A stretch of 64,000 bases of DNA. It comes from Nilaparvata lugens. Taxonomy: Eukaryota > Arthropoda > Insecta > Hemiptera > Delphacidae. Shown here one piece after another: positions 20,841-31,399 of this stretch (position 1 is its first letter; every line of letters begins with the position of its first letter). Under the pieces are notes generated by a model, which saw only the letters and a program-made list of their open reading frames with translations, made no database searches and was not told the origin of the DNA. The stretch is taken from assembly GCF_014356525.2 (NCBI RefSeq), contig NC_052509.1, positions 35,584,001 to 35,648,000 on the forward strand, written 5' to 3'. The position numbers were made by a program, and so were the translations under genes.

Positions 20841-22819
20841 ATGGAGGATTATTACGAATACAAACATGAGTTTGTTTTTGAAGGCATATTTTATAAAATA
20901 ATTGGAAAGGAGGAAATTTACACATTATTGGCTGGTAAGTTTATTAATTGAATTTTTGACAATATTATTAGTTTAGTATAACTATTATATTAAAATATAT
21001 TTGTGCTCATGACGTGATCTACGGTATCCAAAACTGTTACAGTAGGCTTTTTAGTGTTCATCAAGGAAATTGTGAATAATAAAATAAATAATATAATATT
21101 TTGTTAATATTATTCTGTGTGGTCATGAAAGTTTATGATCCATTTAAATAGCATTGAAATATTTACTTTTGATTTTGGCTACTTCTGTTTCTTCTAAGAT
21201 TTTTATAGCTGTTTAACCTCAATACCTATTCGTATTTTGTTTATGGCATAATTTATTAAAAAAATAAATAGAATTTCATTATCAAATTTCAGAATACTTA
21301 ATTGGCTAAACATAAACTTAAACCTAATTTCACTCATTTTCATTTCATTAGAAAGTTTGTTATTCTATGGAATAGGCCTAATTTAAATTTAATAGCTCAA
21401 GTACTGAAACTTTATGATTTTTGTTTTACAGGCAGCTTGGACTTCTTCAGTCCTATCTGAAACAAAACTATGGCCACATCGAGATGGATGGTTTAGCAGC
21501 AGGTAAGGCGCTTTCATGCAATCCTCTTATAATATAATTTCTATCACATACCGTAATAACGATTAGTGATAGTAGTCACATTGGTATAAATAATTTTACC
21601 ATATTCTGCTGCTATTTTTTGTAGATACTGTGATAATTTACACCAAGCTAAAAACTTGGAGCTTTTACATTAGAGTTGTCATTCAAAGTTTTTAACAAAT
21701 TATGGCAATATGTTAAAATTACAGCAAAATTGCTTCCTCAACTTGTAAAAATCCCTCTATCTAACATGATTTTTGTTTTCCATACATTGTAAACACTGAG
21801 AAAGTTGCCAACAAAATTTTCCTTCATTACAAGTCCATGCAGACTATGCTTTCTTAGCGAAAATTTTGACAGCTCTTGAGAACAGCAAATTTTTAAAGAT
21901 AATCAACAACTTTTTTATAGAAGAATCTGTGAAAACTTTGGTGTATAATATGCAGCTTTAAACCCATTGCATTTTGAAAACTTAAACCAAGCTACTCCAC
22001 AATTGAAAGAAGTCTGTCTTTTCGTCAATACTAAAGAAGATTCAGAGAAAAACATAGAAGACTACAGTATAGAGAAATCTCTAAAACTGTGAGACGAATA
22101 AAATGTTTAGGAAAATTTGTAACCTTTAATTTTTCCTAGGATAGTCAGTATTTGATTAACATTGGTGTTGCTATCCTTTTGCCAGATTTTTTACAATGTT
22201 GAAATATGATCAATAATTGTTAATTATTAACAAAATTTTCAATCTAATTATGCAAGTGTATTATTTATTGAAAAGTAAATTCACTTGATGAGTACAATAA
22301 ATTGATTGTTCTAAAGAAGAATGAACAATTACATAAGATATACTGGTATCAGCTATAAAATGCAGAGAATCGGCAACGTTGTTCTTCTATATTACTCTAC
22401 TGCCAATATAACGTGACCTCACTATAGACGCGTTTCTTCTATGTTATATGTGATTATAACATAATTTGAGCTACTCTTCCGGTCTAATTTAATCAAGCTT
22501 CTGTAAGATTTTGTAGCCAAGCTTGAAGTTTCCTTCAAAAGACAACTTCAAAAAAGTGGCACTGATACAGCCTGTTTGAGAGTGATTTATAACATATTGA
22601 AAATTAAGAACTACAATGTATTTTGCAAGCACCACTGTATATAGACTGCACTACTTGTAATTATAACATAATGCTTAGTAGACCTACCTTATGGAAGTCA
22701 ATCATGTTCACTACTTAATGATGTTTTAATATCATTGTTTTCTTTATGTTACAGAAGTCACCACAGAGGGTCATGTGTGGACTAATGATGCAACAAAAGT
22801 GAAATTTATTTGGGATTAA
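20841..22819 (+). pseudogene. split gene remnant with SANT/Myb-like piece
   Basis: Exon-like 1, 20841-20935, encodes M-E-D-Y-Y-E-Y-K-H-E-F-V-F-E-G and I-I-G-K-E-E-I-Y-T-L-L-A before a GTAAGT donor. Exon-like 2, 21432-21502, lies between TTTTACAG and GTAAGG and reads L-L-Q-S-Y-L-K-Q-N-Y-G-H-I-E-M-D-G-L-A-A. Exon-like 3, from 22755 after GTTACAG, continues in frame as E-V-T-T-E-G-H-V-W-T-N-D-A-T-K-V and stops at TAA 22817-22819. W-T-N-D-A-T-K resembles the start of the SANT/Myb-like domain of transposon-derived insect proteins. Exons 2 and 3 join in frame, exons 1 and 2 do not, so either the gene is broken or my donor is wrong. Function unknown. Confidence 0.35.
22395..22430. repeat. single end of the TATAGTGAGGTCAC element family
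   Basis: Reversed, the sequence reads CTATAGTGAGGTCACG, then TTATATTGGCAGTAG. This is one terminus of the family whose full copy is at 7532-8344. No partner end lies nearby. Confidence 0.6.
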
Positions 22820-23303
22820 AAGTTAACAGACCGTTGTACAACCCGGTGATAATCTTGTATTAAAGGAAGTTCTTATGTAGCAAGCACAAGTTATGAAGTT
22901 GGTAAAGGCTATTATTATTAATTACATCAGAGATGACTTTTGTTGCTGCAAGAGTGTCGACCATGTTCATCTACTGAAGCTGCAATGACATCCACTATCT
23001 CATGGAATGTTCTATGAGCAGTACTTTAGAAAAATTATATCTGTCATCAGCAGCTAAGAATGTCTCTGGTTTGCTCAACATCCACTGTAAAAAGTATTTT
23101 CTCCTCAAGAGGTATTTTTATATTTGCAGGCTGATTAATTCTCCTTCCTATAACTTCTAAGAGCACCTAAAAATGTTGATGTTAATCTTTGTAAAATTGG
23201 AATTTAATAAAAAAACAAACAATCCACCAATTTTCGATTTGAAATACACCATGTTTGGTTTTTCGTATGGCCTATATCTTACAGTACCTCTATTATACGC
23301 TCA

Positions 23304-23535
23304 TATGGCCCGCCGCAAAGTAGACCCACGCTAATCCACGAAAATCAACCTACGCCGTGGGATGTTTTGTAAACCATTGCTATAGAATTATTCATAATCA
23401 ATCAGCTGACAAGTGGATTATTCATTGCATGTATTACACAGATGTCTGGAGAGGCTTAGCAATGGTTTACAAAACATCCCACGGCGTGGGTTGCTTTTCA
23501 TGTATTAGCGTGGGTCTACGTTGTGGCGGGCCTAT
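23304..23535. mobile_element. MITE with ~80-bp inverted repeats
   Basis: The arms read GGCCCGCCGCAAAGTAGACC at left and GGCCCGCCACAACGTAGACC at right (reversed). Both continue through CCACGCTAAT and a CCCACGCCGTGGGATG-like hairpin to CAAAACATCCCACGGCG/CCATTGCTA. The outermost bases are TAT/TATA. About 230 bp, almost entirely stem. The short open frame inside is a by-product. Confidence 0.8.
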
Positions 23536-24699
23536 AGTTGGGTCTAGTCAACTATGACCATCCTATAACTGAAGACGTGATCGATCTATCCAGGAATGCC
23601 TGGTCATTGGAAATAAATGATAATAATTTGAAATAGTCTACAGCACTGATTTCATTATAAAAAATGATATAGTCATTTCGAATAAAATAACAAACCAGTT
23701 ACTTGAAATGAGTAACAACTTGAGAGAAATGGTGCAACAACAGAAACTAGTCTCTCAAAATGTTTTTATAAAAATTTGGTTTAGAAAATGTAATGTTGGC
23801 TCTATTTCTAAACTCATTTTGGTTTCTTTTAAAATGTCGAAAGTAAATCAGTTTTTCTTTCATTTTTATACAATTTAAAAGCAGCCAAAATATATTTTTA
23901 GGGAAAATGGTATTATTTTCATTGAATGAAGACTAGTGCAGTGGTCTCTTTGATGACGCCAAAAAATATAGTCCTATAATATATAATGATTATTAAACAA
24001 GAATCCAAAATCTACACCGCGACCCACTTGGTATGTTCTCGGTAGGTGACCTGAATAGAATAATGCTACATTAACCATGTTTACAAAATTTCAATGGAAA
24101 GATTCTGATGATAATAGTATGGAATTTTTTATTTGCATGGTTTGCTAAGACATTCTAAAATGGCTTTTAAACTCACTCATATCATAAAGAGATATTATAA
24201 TTTCAAAATAACCCAAGTTGTGAGGTCTCGTATTATTAAATTCCTGTTAGAATAATTCATTAAAAACCCTTAAAGGATTTCCCAATTCCTCCACAACAAC
24301 CGCAGCAACTGGCCCTACAATGTTTGGTGCATCATAATAATTATTATTATTATTGTTATTCTGTTCCTTATCCAATTCTCCTAGAATAAACTCATTTATT
24401 ACAGCATGAGCCATGTTTGTTTTGCAAAACAACTTACTTTTAGTGTCACACCAGTGTGTGTGTGTGTGTGTTTTATTCAAATATTCGCGCCATCCGAATA
24501 TTCAAAAGTACGCGCCAAACAACATCGACCGGTCGATGTCTGGTTGTCGTTCCATGGGATCACTAGTCTGCCCCGGGTCAGCCGCCATTTTGTTCGGCTC
24601 TGGGTCACTCGAGTCACTGACTCAAAAGTATCCCTGAAGATAACCTTTATGATCAGGTGATCTGAAACACCATTTTCTGCACCGTAATTACTGTAACGT

Positions 24700-24795
24700 A
24701 AAACAGTAGCAGAATGACAGTGAGCTCACAGTCCAATAAACAGACTGTGAATGAATACAGAACACTGTTCTGTATTCATTGACTGTGGTGAGCAT
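24700..24795. repeat. nested hairpin
   Basis: An inner perfect stem of 13 bp (TGAATACAGAACA / TGTTCTGTATTCA, 1-nt loop, 24752-24778) sits inside an outer pairing of GCTCACAGTC with GACTGTGGTGAGC. Function unknown; possibly a decayed MITE. Confidence 0.7.
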
Positions 24796-24889
24796 TGTAT
24801 GAGTGACTTCTATTTTGACAGATAAAAGGTGGGCGCGTCAATAATTGTATGTAGTAGATTTAGTTTAGAGTAAATTTTTTTCATTTTTC

Positions 24890-25320
24890 GAATATATCTC
24901 GGAAACTATGCATCTTATAAAAATTTGTATTTTGTGAAAAATTGAAGCTTACAAAATTACCAACAAGTTTTGTCCTTTAAATTTTTTCCACTTATTACTT
25001 ACATGCAAATATCTTGGAAACAATGTGTTCTATTGACATAATCAACTACATAAAAATGAAGCTTAATAAATTTCCTACAAACTTTGTTTGGTAGAGGTTT
25101 TCGATAAATCCTATACTTTTCGAGATATTTATGTTCTACAGTGATGCATTTTCCAAAAACCAGTTTCTCTTCCATATTTTCGCTCTTTCAAGTCTTATAA
25201 CATTTCAACAATTTTATTGATGGAACAAGAATGTGCTAATTACGAGATTGTAGAGCATTCGATTATCTCTCATTTCATGTATAATTCGACTATTTCACGC
25301 ATTCCCATACGACTGTTGCA
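24890..25320 (+). repeat. fragment of the FB module (foldback interior)
   Basis: The ordered motifs ATATCTCGGAAACTATGCAT, AAGCTTACAAAATT, TTTCGAGATATTTATG, GCTCTTTCAAGTCTTATAAC and GTAGAGCATTCGATT match the modules of the foldback elements at 29138-33270. No inverted partner here. Confidence 0.55.
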
Positions 25321-25479
25321 GCAGTTTTAGTTTTGAGTGTCAATCTCAAGATTTGCAACAAGTGACTTTCTACGAATATCACACTATTCTGACATCATAA
25401 ATTGGCAGTGTGCTTCAGTATGAACATTCATATTGAGTACCTATTGGAACGTCTGCGGAACAAAACACAGGGGGTGTTT

Positions 25480-25810
25480 CTAAACTTCCTACCAAACAAA
25501 GAGCATTGATATCATTCACGAGGTATGACACTCAACCAAGCTGCTCTATAGTGAGATTCACTCTAAAATGTCAGCATTAGTTGAACGTGACGAGCTTCGA
25601 TGTTATTTATTAGGTACGCTGACACACAACCAAGCAGCTTTACATTGAGACAGTGTCAGCATTAGTTAAAGGTGAAACATTGATGCTATTCACTAGCAAT
25701 ACTGACTGTTGAAAGTGAACTACCTAATAGAGTACCCGAGTCGGTCAGCATTGATGTTATTCATGAGGATTGCTGACAGTTGAAAGTGTATCTTCTCACA
25801 GTAAGTGGCT
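25480..25810. repeat. degenerate tandem repeat (CATTGATGYTATTCAYGAGG unit)
   Basis: Units built on AGCATTGATGTTATTCATGA, GGATTGCTGACAGTTGAAAG and TCAGCATTAGTTGAA recur about every 80-100 bp, four times. A single unit recurs at 26978-27016. Confidence 0.6.
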
Positions 25811-26104
25811 AGCCTCTTCAAGAGGCTTCAAGGGCCACGAACATTTTCAGGCCAGTCTACAACAATCAATAAGTTACGGAGGCCTGCAACTGTGAATAGA
25901 TTTTTTCATTAGGGGTGAGTTCTTTCATGAAAGACTTACTATTTCGAATACCTTCTTTTTCGAGGGGAAGTGGTCTAGTGGTAAAGTAGGGGAAGAGAGA
26001 GATTGCATTGCAAGCTTCACTACACTCAGCGCTACGAGTGTCAAACTCCCGAACTATGCTCCTCCAACGCCAAGGAAGGAAGCCATTCAAACAAACTTAA
26101 GAAT

Positions 26105-26422
26105 CTAAAATCAAACTTTGCATAGATGAGGCGGAACTCCTGAAATTTTTACTGATATGGGACTTGTGGCAGTTGATAGAGCTTATCGATGACTATTTCA
26201 GGTATAACTTTAATCAAAATCGTTGGAGCCGTTTTCGAGAAAATCGCGAAAAACCCTGTTTTTGACAACATTTTCGCCATTTTAACCGCCATATTGAATT
26301 GCATTTTATCGAAATTGTTCTTGTCGGATCCTTATAGTGTAAGGACCTTAAGTTCCAAATTTCAAGTTATTCCGTTAATTGGGAGATGAGATATCGTGTA
26401 CACAGACGCACATACACTCATT

Positions 26423-26506
<84 letters not shown>

Positions 26507-26566
26507 AACATACAGACCAATACCCAAAAACCACTTTTTTGGACTCAGGGGACCTTGAAACGTATA
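26105..26566 (-). mobile_element. repeat H, inverted copy with (CA)n core
   Basis: Reverse complement of the body of repeat H: CATAGATGAGGCGGAACTCC, GTTGGAGCCGTTTTCGAG, CCGTTAATTGGGAGATGAGA, a CA tract at 26424-26502, and GGACTCAGGGGACCTTGAAA. The terminal hairpin is missing, so the copy is truncated at the right. Confidence 0.85.
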
Positions 26567-27159
26567 GTTTTAAAGCAAATTTAGCCTTCTTTTGAATTGA
26601 TTATTACAAAATTTACTTGAAACGTCCTGGGTGAGTAAATATTCACAAAAATTAAAGGAATTGCAAAAAATACCACTTAATCTCAACCATGTACATGGTT
26701 ATTGCATTAAGAATAAAAAAAATATCATGCCAGTATTGGCCCGAAACATTGCAGCAACTTAAATTCGGTGCCAATAAGTATCGATAAACTATTACGTCAG
26801 CAAGTAAGTGAAACTGCTCATCGAATGTACTTTACCATATTCATCCATCCGCGAATTTTCAACAGTTAACATATTTCCCATAAAGTATCTATAATCTAAA
26901 GAACTGTCTTTGCCAAGAACGCTTTCGTTGCCTAGACAATCATTAACAGGAACAACACAGAATCTTTGATTGATGGGAAGCATTGATGCTACTCACGAGG
27001 AATGCTAACAGTTAATTGACTATTATAAGAAACGTGATGATTTCTCCACTGGAGCGCACTTGGCTAAAAATAGGCTATCAGTTCCCTGTTTTTTGCGAGT
27101 TGCATGTGAGATATAACGGGGATAATACTACGTGATTGTTTGATTGTTGAATGAATTAC

Positions 27160-27352
27160 CTGGGACTTCACGCGCTCTATCCCTGAGGAACTTGCGATTG
27201 TTGTGCAGGCCGAGGAAGCGACTGACATCCAGTTCGTACATGTCGTAGGACGTGAATCCGTTCACAATGCGTTCGGCCGTCGCTTCCCCCACTCCTCCTG
27301 CCGCCGATATACCCACAGTCTTCATACCAGCTGCCACATAATAGTTCTTAAT
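27160..27352 (-). CDS. Pdpr: Pdpr-like exon: end of FAD domain
   Basis: 193 bp between acceptor ATTTTCAG and donor GTAATT. It starts in phase 0 with Y-Y-V-A-A-G-M-K-T-V-G-I-S-A-A-G-G-V-G, the C-terminal glycine-rich FAD-binding loop of the DAO fold (family pattern A-G-M-x-x-x-G-x-x-x-x-G-G-x-G). E-L-D-V-S-R-F follows, then a basic helix (F-L-R-D-R-A-R-E) that closes the dehydrogenase domain. It ends in phase 1 and joins the exon at 6741, 20.4 kb away. Confidence 0.9.
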
Positions 27353-27436
27353 CTGAAAATAGTCAGTACAAAAATGTGATATTCTCAAAAATGATACTAT
27401 TGGACTAGAACTGAAAATTAATTAATTGATTTTCTC

Positions 27437-27656
27437 CCCTTAAGGCTGTGCAAAAGACTAAAAAAACTCTTTACTGGTGATAGTTTTCGAAGTTTTTGAA
27501 TTTGTATACTATCAAGCTATCAGAATAAAAAAGTAATTATCGAATAAAACATTTCTGAGAAAACCTTTTTATTTTGATTGCTTGATAGAATACAAATCAA
27601 AATCTTTTAAAAATATCACCAGTAAAAAGTTTTTTTAGTCTGTTGCACAGCCTTAA
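27437..27656. mobile_element. piggyBac-like MITE flanked by TTAA
   Basis: TTAA (27440-27443) followed by GGCTGTGCAAAAGACTAAAA; the right end, reversed, reads TTAA GGCTGTGCAACAGACTAAAA (TTAA 27653-27656). The arms match for about 80 bp (TTACTGGTGATA, ATACTATCAAGC). TTAA duplication is the piggyBac hallmark; no transposase is present. A single arm of the same family lies at 35182-35290. Confidence 0.8.
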
Positions 27657-28030
27657 AAATTGAGAAAAGTACCATTTTTGAGGTTTATTTTTGTAATCTA
27701 TTGTGTAATTCATAATGATGAAATTGAACGCAATATAAAACCTTCTCCTGCTTCAATAGTTTTATTTATACTCAACTGTAATGTTAAAATCCAAGGCATC
27801 ATTGTCAGTTTACGTTGAGTAAAAACATACATCTGACATCGATGCCATGAACACTGAAATATTGTGCAAATTGAACTATCTCAAGCTGAAAACACAAAAT
27901 ATAGATTCTAATTTCCAGTAGTTCAAAGTCCATCCAGTAAAGTAAGCTGAGACTTGAGTGTGTTTGAAGTAGAAGTTGAAGTCAAAGTTTAAAACAATCA
28001 AGTTTGGAATCAAATAAAATCCTCATTTAC

Positions 28031-28200
28031 CTCTGAAGCTTCCCCCAATATCCATTTGCAGTCAGGAGAGAACGCTTCTGGACCGTTACATAGTTTATGT
28101 AAGGCAGCATTCTCCAGCATAGGCACCCTGTGTAATAGCTGCTGCAGTAGTACATGAAAATGATCCCAGTCTTCCGGTAGAACTCTTTCTACTGGAGATC
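28031..28200 (-). CDS. Pdpr: Pdpr-like exon
   Basis: 170 bp between acceptor TTTCCAG and donor GTAAAT. It encodes L-P-E-D-W-D-H-F-H-V-L-L-Q-Q-L-L-H-R-V-P followed by N-G-P-E-A-F-S-P-D and I-L-G-E-A. The E-D-W-D-H-F and G-P-E-x-F-(S/T)-P-D ... G-E motifs are strongly conserved in Pdpr; the latter is the conserved stretch near the flavin in this superfamily. It ends in phase 0 directly before I-K-N-Y-Y-V-A-A-G of the next exon. Confidence 0.9.
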
Positions 28201-28377
28201 CTGGAAAAATATCATTTTTTTAAATGTTGTACCTTACTTGAATACATACAAATCAACTCACTAATAATTTTATAACTTACTTTCTTATGTAGTGTATATA
28301 AGCAAGATATTTTCCAGCTTACAATATTTTAATAAGCCAGTATGAAATCATAATTTTAGTTATTGAATAAAACTCAC

Positions 28378-28488
28378 TCGGCAATCTGCCATCTTCGTAA
28401 GCTGGCTTAGCGACGGGTTCGAAACCACCCGCCTGAATACACCCATCTCGCTCCCTGAAGTAAATATGTCCATCTTGATCCCGAACAA
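28378..28488 (-). CDS. Pdpr: Pdpr-like exon
   Basis: 111 bp between acceptor TTCTACAG and donor GTGAGT. Joined to the upstream exon it gives T-P-V-V-R-D-Q-D-G-H-I-Y-F-R-E-R-D-G followed by Q-A-G-G-F-E. The I-Y-x-R ... G-G-F-E signature is typical of the Pdpr/dimethylglycine dehydrogenase superfamily just before the helical segment of the FAD domain. It ends in phase 1 (base A), which combines with the first two bases of the exon at 28200 to encode R. Confidence 0.88.
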
Positions 28489-28648
28489 CTGTAGAAAATA
28501 CATCATATTCGATAAGAAAATATTTATATTGAGTGCATCAAAACTGCTAATAATTAAATATCACATGTAATTGTTTTCGGATCACATAGAATAAAAATAT
28601 AGAAACAAGTTCATAAAAATAGTTTTAACTGTACATTCTATTTTTATT

Positions 28649-29110
28649 ACTTTCCTTGCCCTATTACCTACCATAGGTAAGGAAAGTATAGCTTTCCGAA
28701 AAAATTAAGGTACCCCAATTTATAAATCTCTATATGTTTCAAGATCCCCTGAGTCCTAAAACATGATTTTTGGGTGTTGTTGCGCGCGCGTGTGTGTGTG
28801 TTTTTATACAATTCTCTTCAAATTTATACCTTCTTTATTCTTTTCAAATTTTTTTCTTTAATTGGATAGCTATTTATAAACCCTATCAACTGCTAACATA
28901 AGTTTAATCTCTGAGAAAATTGCAGGAGCTCCAAAATATTCTTGGGAAAAATATATTTTGTTAATTTTCTATCACGATTTTCTCGAAAATGACTTGACCC
29001 ATTTTTTTCAAATTCATACACCGTCTAGTTATTTATCAGCTATATCAACTGGCATGAGTCTCCTTCTTGGGAAACTAACAGGGGGTCCACCCCATCCTTG
29101 AGAAATGGAC
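28649..29110 (+). mobile_element. repeat H, divergent copy
   Basis: Starts ACTTTCCTTGCCCTATTACC with hairpin partner GTAAGGAAAGT, the lead TTTCAAGATCCCCTGAGTCC and a short (GC)n(GT)n tract. The remaining body is diverged and ends against the foldback element at 29138. Confidence 0.75.
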
Positions 29111-29137
29111 TATGTAACCTCCTTCTCGTGCATGAGG

Positions 29138-30712
29138 TAGTAGTCCAGGCAATGAATACTCAAAAAAGGGTATAAAGGAAAATGTTTGGAAGACAAATTT
29201 TGACCCCACAGTTCTGCTGAAGGTAGTAAGGAGGTAAACATATCAAAAGTCCCCATCACTACCCCCTGTGCTGAGGGGGTGGGGGTGGTATAAAGGTACC
29301 ATTTTTTGTTTATCACATAAAACTCAAAAACTATGTATCTTAAGGACTTGACTGTCATATAACAAATTAAAGCTTACATAATTTTCTACGATAGTCAACC
29401 TATAACTTTTCTTATATCTCCTCTAGTTTTCGAGATATCCGCTCTTGAAAGTGTGACATTTTTGAAAAAGCAAGTATGCCACCAATTTCTTCTAGTTTTG
29501 CTCTCATAACTTTTTAAAAATCGATGGAAAAATTCCATATTGATTATGAGCTCAAAGAGCATTGAACTCACCTCAATTTGATGCATAATTTCACACTTTT
29601 ACAAATTTCCCTACACCTTTTGCAGCATCTTTAGAGTTGAATGAGAAATCTCCATTTTTGCAACAATAGACCAATTGGAAAAGGAATTTGGAGGGAATGT
29701 TTTTTTACCAAAATGTTCAACTATGCAGCATTGTTGAGACTAGTTAGGAGGAGAACATATCAAAAGTCCCCATTCCTAACTCATGTGCTAAGGGGATGAG
29801 GGTGGTTTAAAAGTTGCATTTTTCAGCGTTTTGCTTCCACGCTCATATCTTGAGAACAATACATTCAACCGACATAACTAACTTATTCAAAAATGAAGCT
29901 TGATAGATTCTCTACACTTTTGGGTTCAGTGGAATTTTGTGATATTCCCAATAGTTCCCGAGATATTCGCTCTTGAAGGTGTGCAATTGTAAAAATAAAA
30001 GGTTTTTATGCAATGTTTTGCTCTTTCAGGGCTTACAACTCTCCAACAATGCATCGTAAAAATAATTACTCATCGTAGGTTTGTAGAGCATTGAATTCTC
30101 TTTGAAATGATGTATTATTTCACTATTCCAAGTTTTCCTTTCATTGTTATAGCAGCTTCTATGTAGGAGTGAAATTTTCATTGCTGCAATAGTTTCAACT
30201 CAGCGGTTCCACACCTTCAACAGAGGGGATAAAGATGCGCACTTTTGCTATTTTCACCTACTAACTAGTCCAAATCAAGCTGCAAAGTCAAAAATTGTGT
30301 CACAGATACCACATTCAAATGTCATTGTCAATAGATCAATTGTTTAAAACATTCCCTCCAAATTCCTTGGTCAATTGGTCTATTGTTGCAAAAATGAAGA
30401 TTTCACACTCAACACTAAAGCTGCTGCAAAAGGTGTAGGGAAATTCGTAAAGTGTGAAGTTATACATCAAATTGAAGAGAATTCAATGCTCTATCAGCTC
30501 ATATTCAATATATATTTTTCCTATCGATTTTTAAAAAGTTATGAGAGCAGAAATAGAAAAAGAATTGGAGGCAAACGGTTTTTTCAAAAATGTCACACAT
30601 TCAAGAGCGGATATCTCGAAAACTAGAGGAGATTGAAAAAAAGCTGTAGATGAATATTTAGGAAATTATGTAAGCTTTAATTTGTTATATGACAGTCACG
30701 AAACAAAGTTTT
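29138..30712. mobile_element. foldback element FB1
   Basis: Outer end TAGTCCAGGCAATGAATACT. Two related direct modules follow (29138-29700 and 29730-30240), each with ACATATCAAAAGTCCCCAT, a G-rich GGGGGTGGGGGTGG-like stretch, CGAGATATYCGCTCTTGAA and a GCTCTYTCAGGGCTTACAAC-type segment. From about 30240 the first module returns in inverted orientation (TGTCACACATTCAAGAGCGG, then ATCTCGAAAACTAGAGGAGA) until repeat H truncates it at 30712. No coding capacity that I recognise. Confidence 0.7.
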
Positions 30713-30714
30713 TT

Positions 30715-31370
30715 ACTTTCCTTGCCCTATTACCATAGGTAAGAAAAGTATTGCTTTCCGGAAAAAATAAGTTACCCCAATTTCTAAATTACTATACGTT
30801 TCAAGGTCCCCTGAGTACAAAAAAGTGGTTTTTGGGTATTGGTCTGTATGTTTGTATGTGTGTGTGTGTGTGTATGAGTGTATGTGCGTCTGTGTACACG
30901 ATATCTCATCTTCCAATTAACGGAATGACTTGAAATTTGGAACTTGAGGTCCTTAAAATATAAGGATCCGACACGAACAATTTCAATCAAATGCAATTCA
31001 AGATGGCGGCTAAAATGGCGAAAATGTTGTCAATAACAGGGTTTATCGCGATTTTCTCGAAAACGGCTACAGCGATTTTGATTAAATTTATACCTAGAAT
31101 AGTCATTGATGAGCTCTAACAACTGTCACCAGTCCAAAATTGCAGGAGCTCCGTAATATTCTTGAGAAAAATGACAAATAATTACTAAAAAACCATGTTT
31201 TTCACGACAAACACACACACACACACACATACACACACACAGACCAACACCCAAAAATCATGTTTTGGACTCAGGGGGCCTTGAAACGTATAGAAAACTT
31301 GAAATTAGGGTACCTTAATTTTTTTTGAAAGCAATACTTTCCTTACCTATGGTAATAGGGCAAGGAAAGT
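30715..31370. mobile_element. two repeat H copies head to head
   Basis: A plus-oriented copy (30715 to about 31200, ACTTTCCTTGCCCTATTACC...) is followed immediately by a minus-oriented short copy (31201-31370) that ends GGGCAAGGAAAGT. The latter contains only the CA tract, GGACTCAGGGGGCCTTGAAA and the terminal hairpin. The pair forms an inverted unit with the same terminal hairpin at both outer ends. Confidence 0.8.
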
Positions 31371-31399
31371 AGAAAACAGATGAATAGGAAGAAGGCTTT

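Larger units (their letters stand above)
20592..24640 (+). mobile_element. candidate DNA element with TGACTCGAGTGAC ends
   Basis: Both ends are GC-rich and carry TGACTCGAGTGAC, CCCGGGTCA and ATGGCGGC/GTCGCCAT-like blocks in inverted arrangement (20600-20760 and 24520-24640). The interior holds a split coding remnant with a SANT/Myb-like piece, as PIF/Harbinger-type elements do. No clear target duplication, and the shared motif is itself partly palindromic, so this is tentative. Confidence 0.4.
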
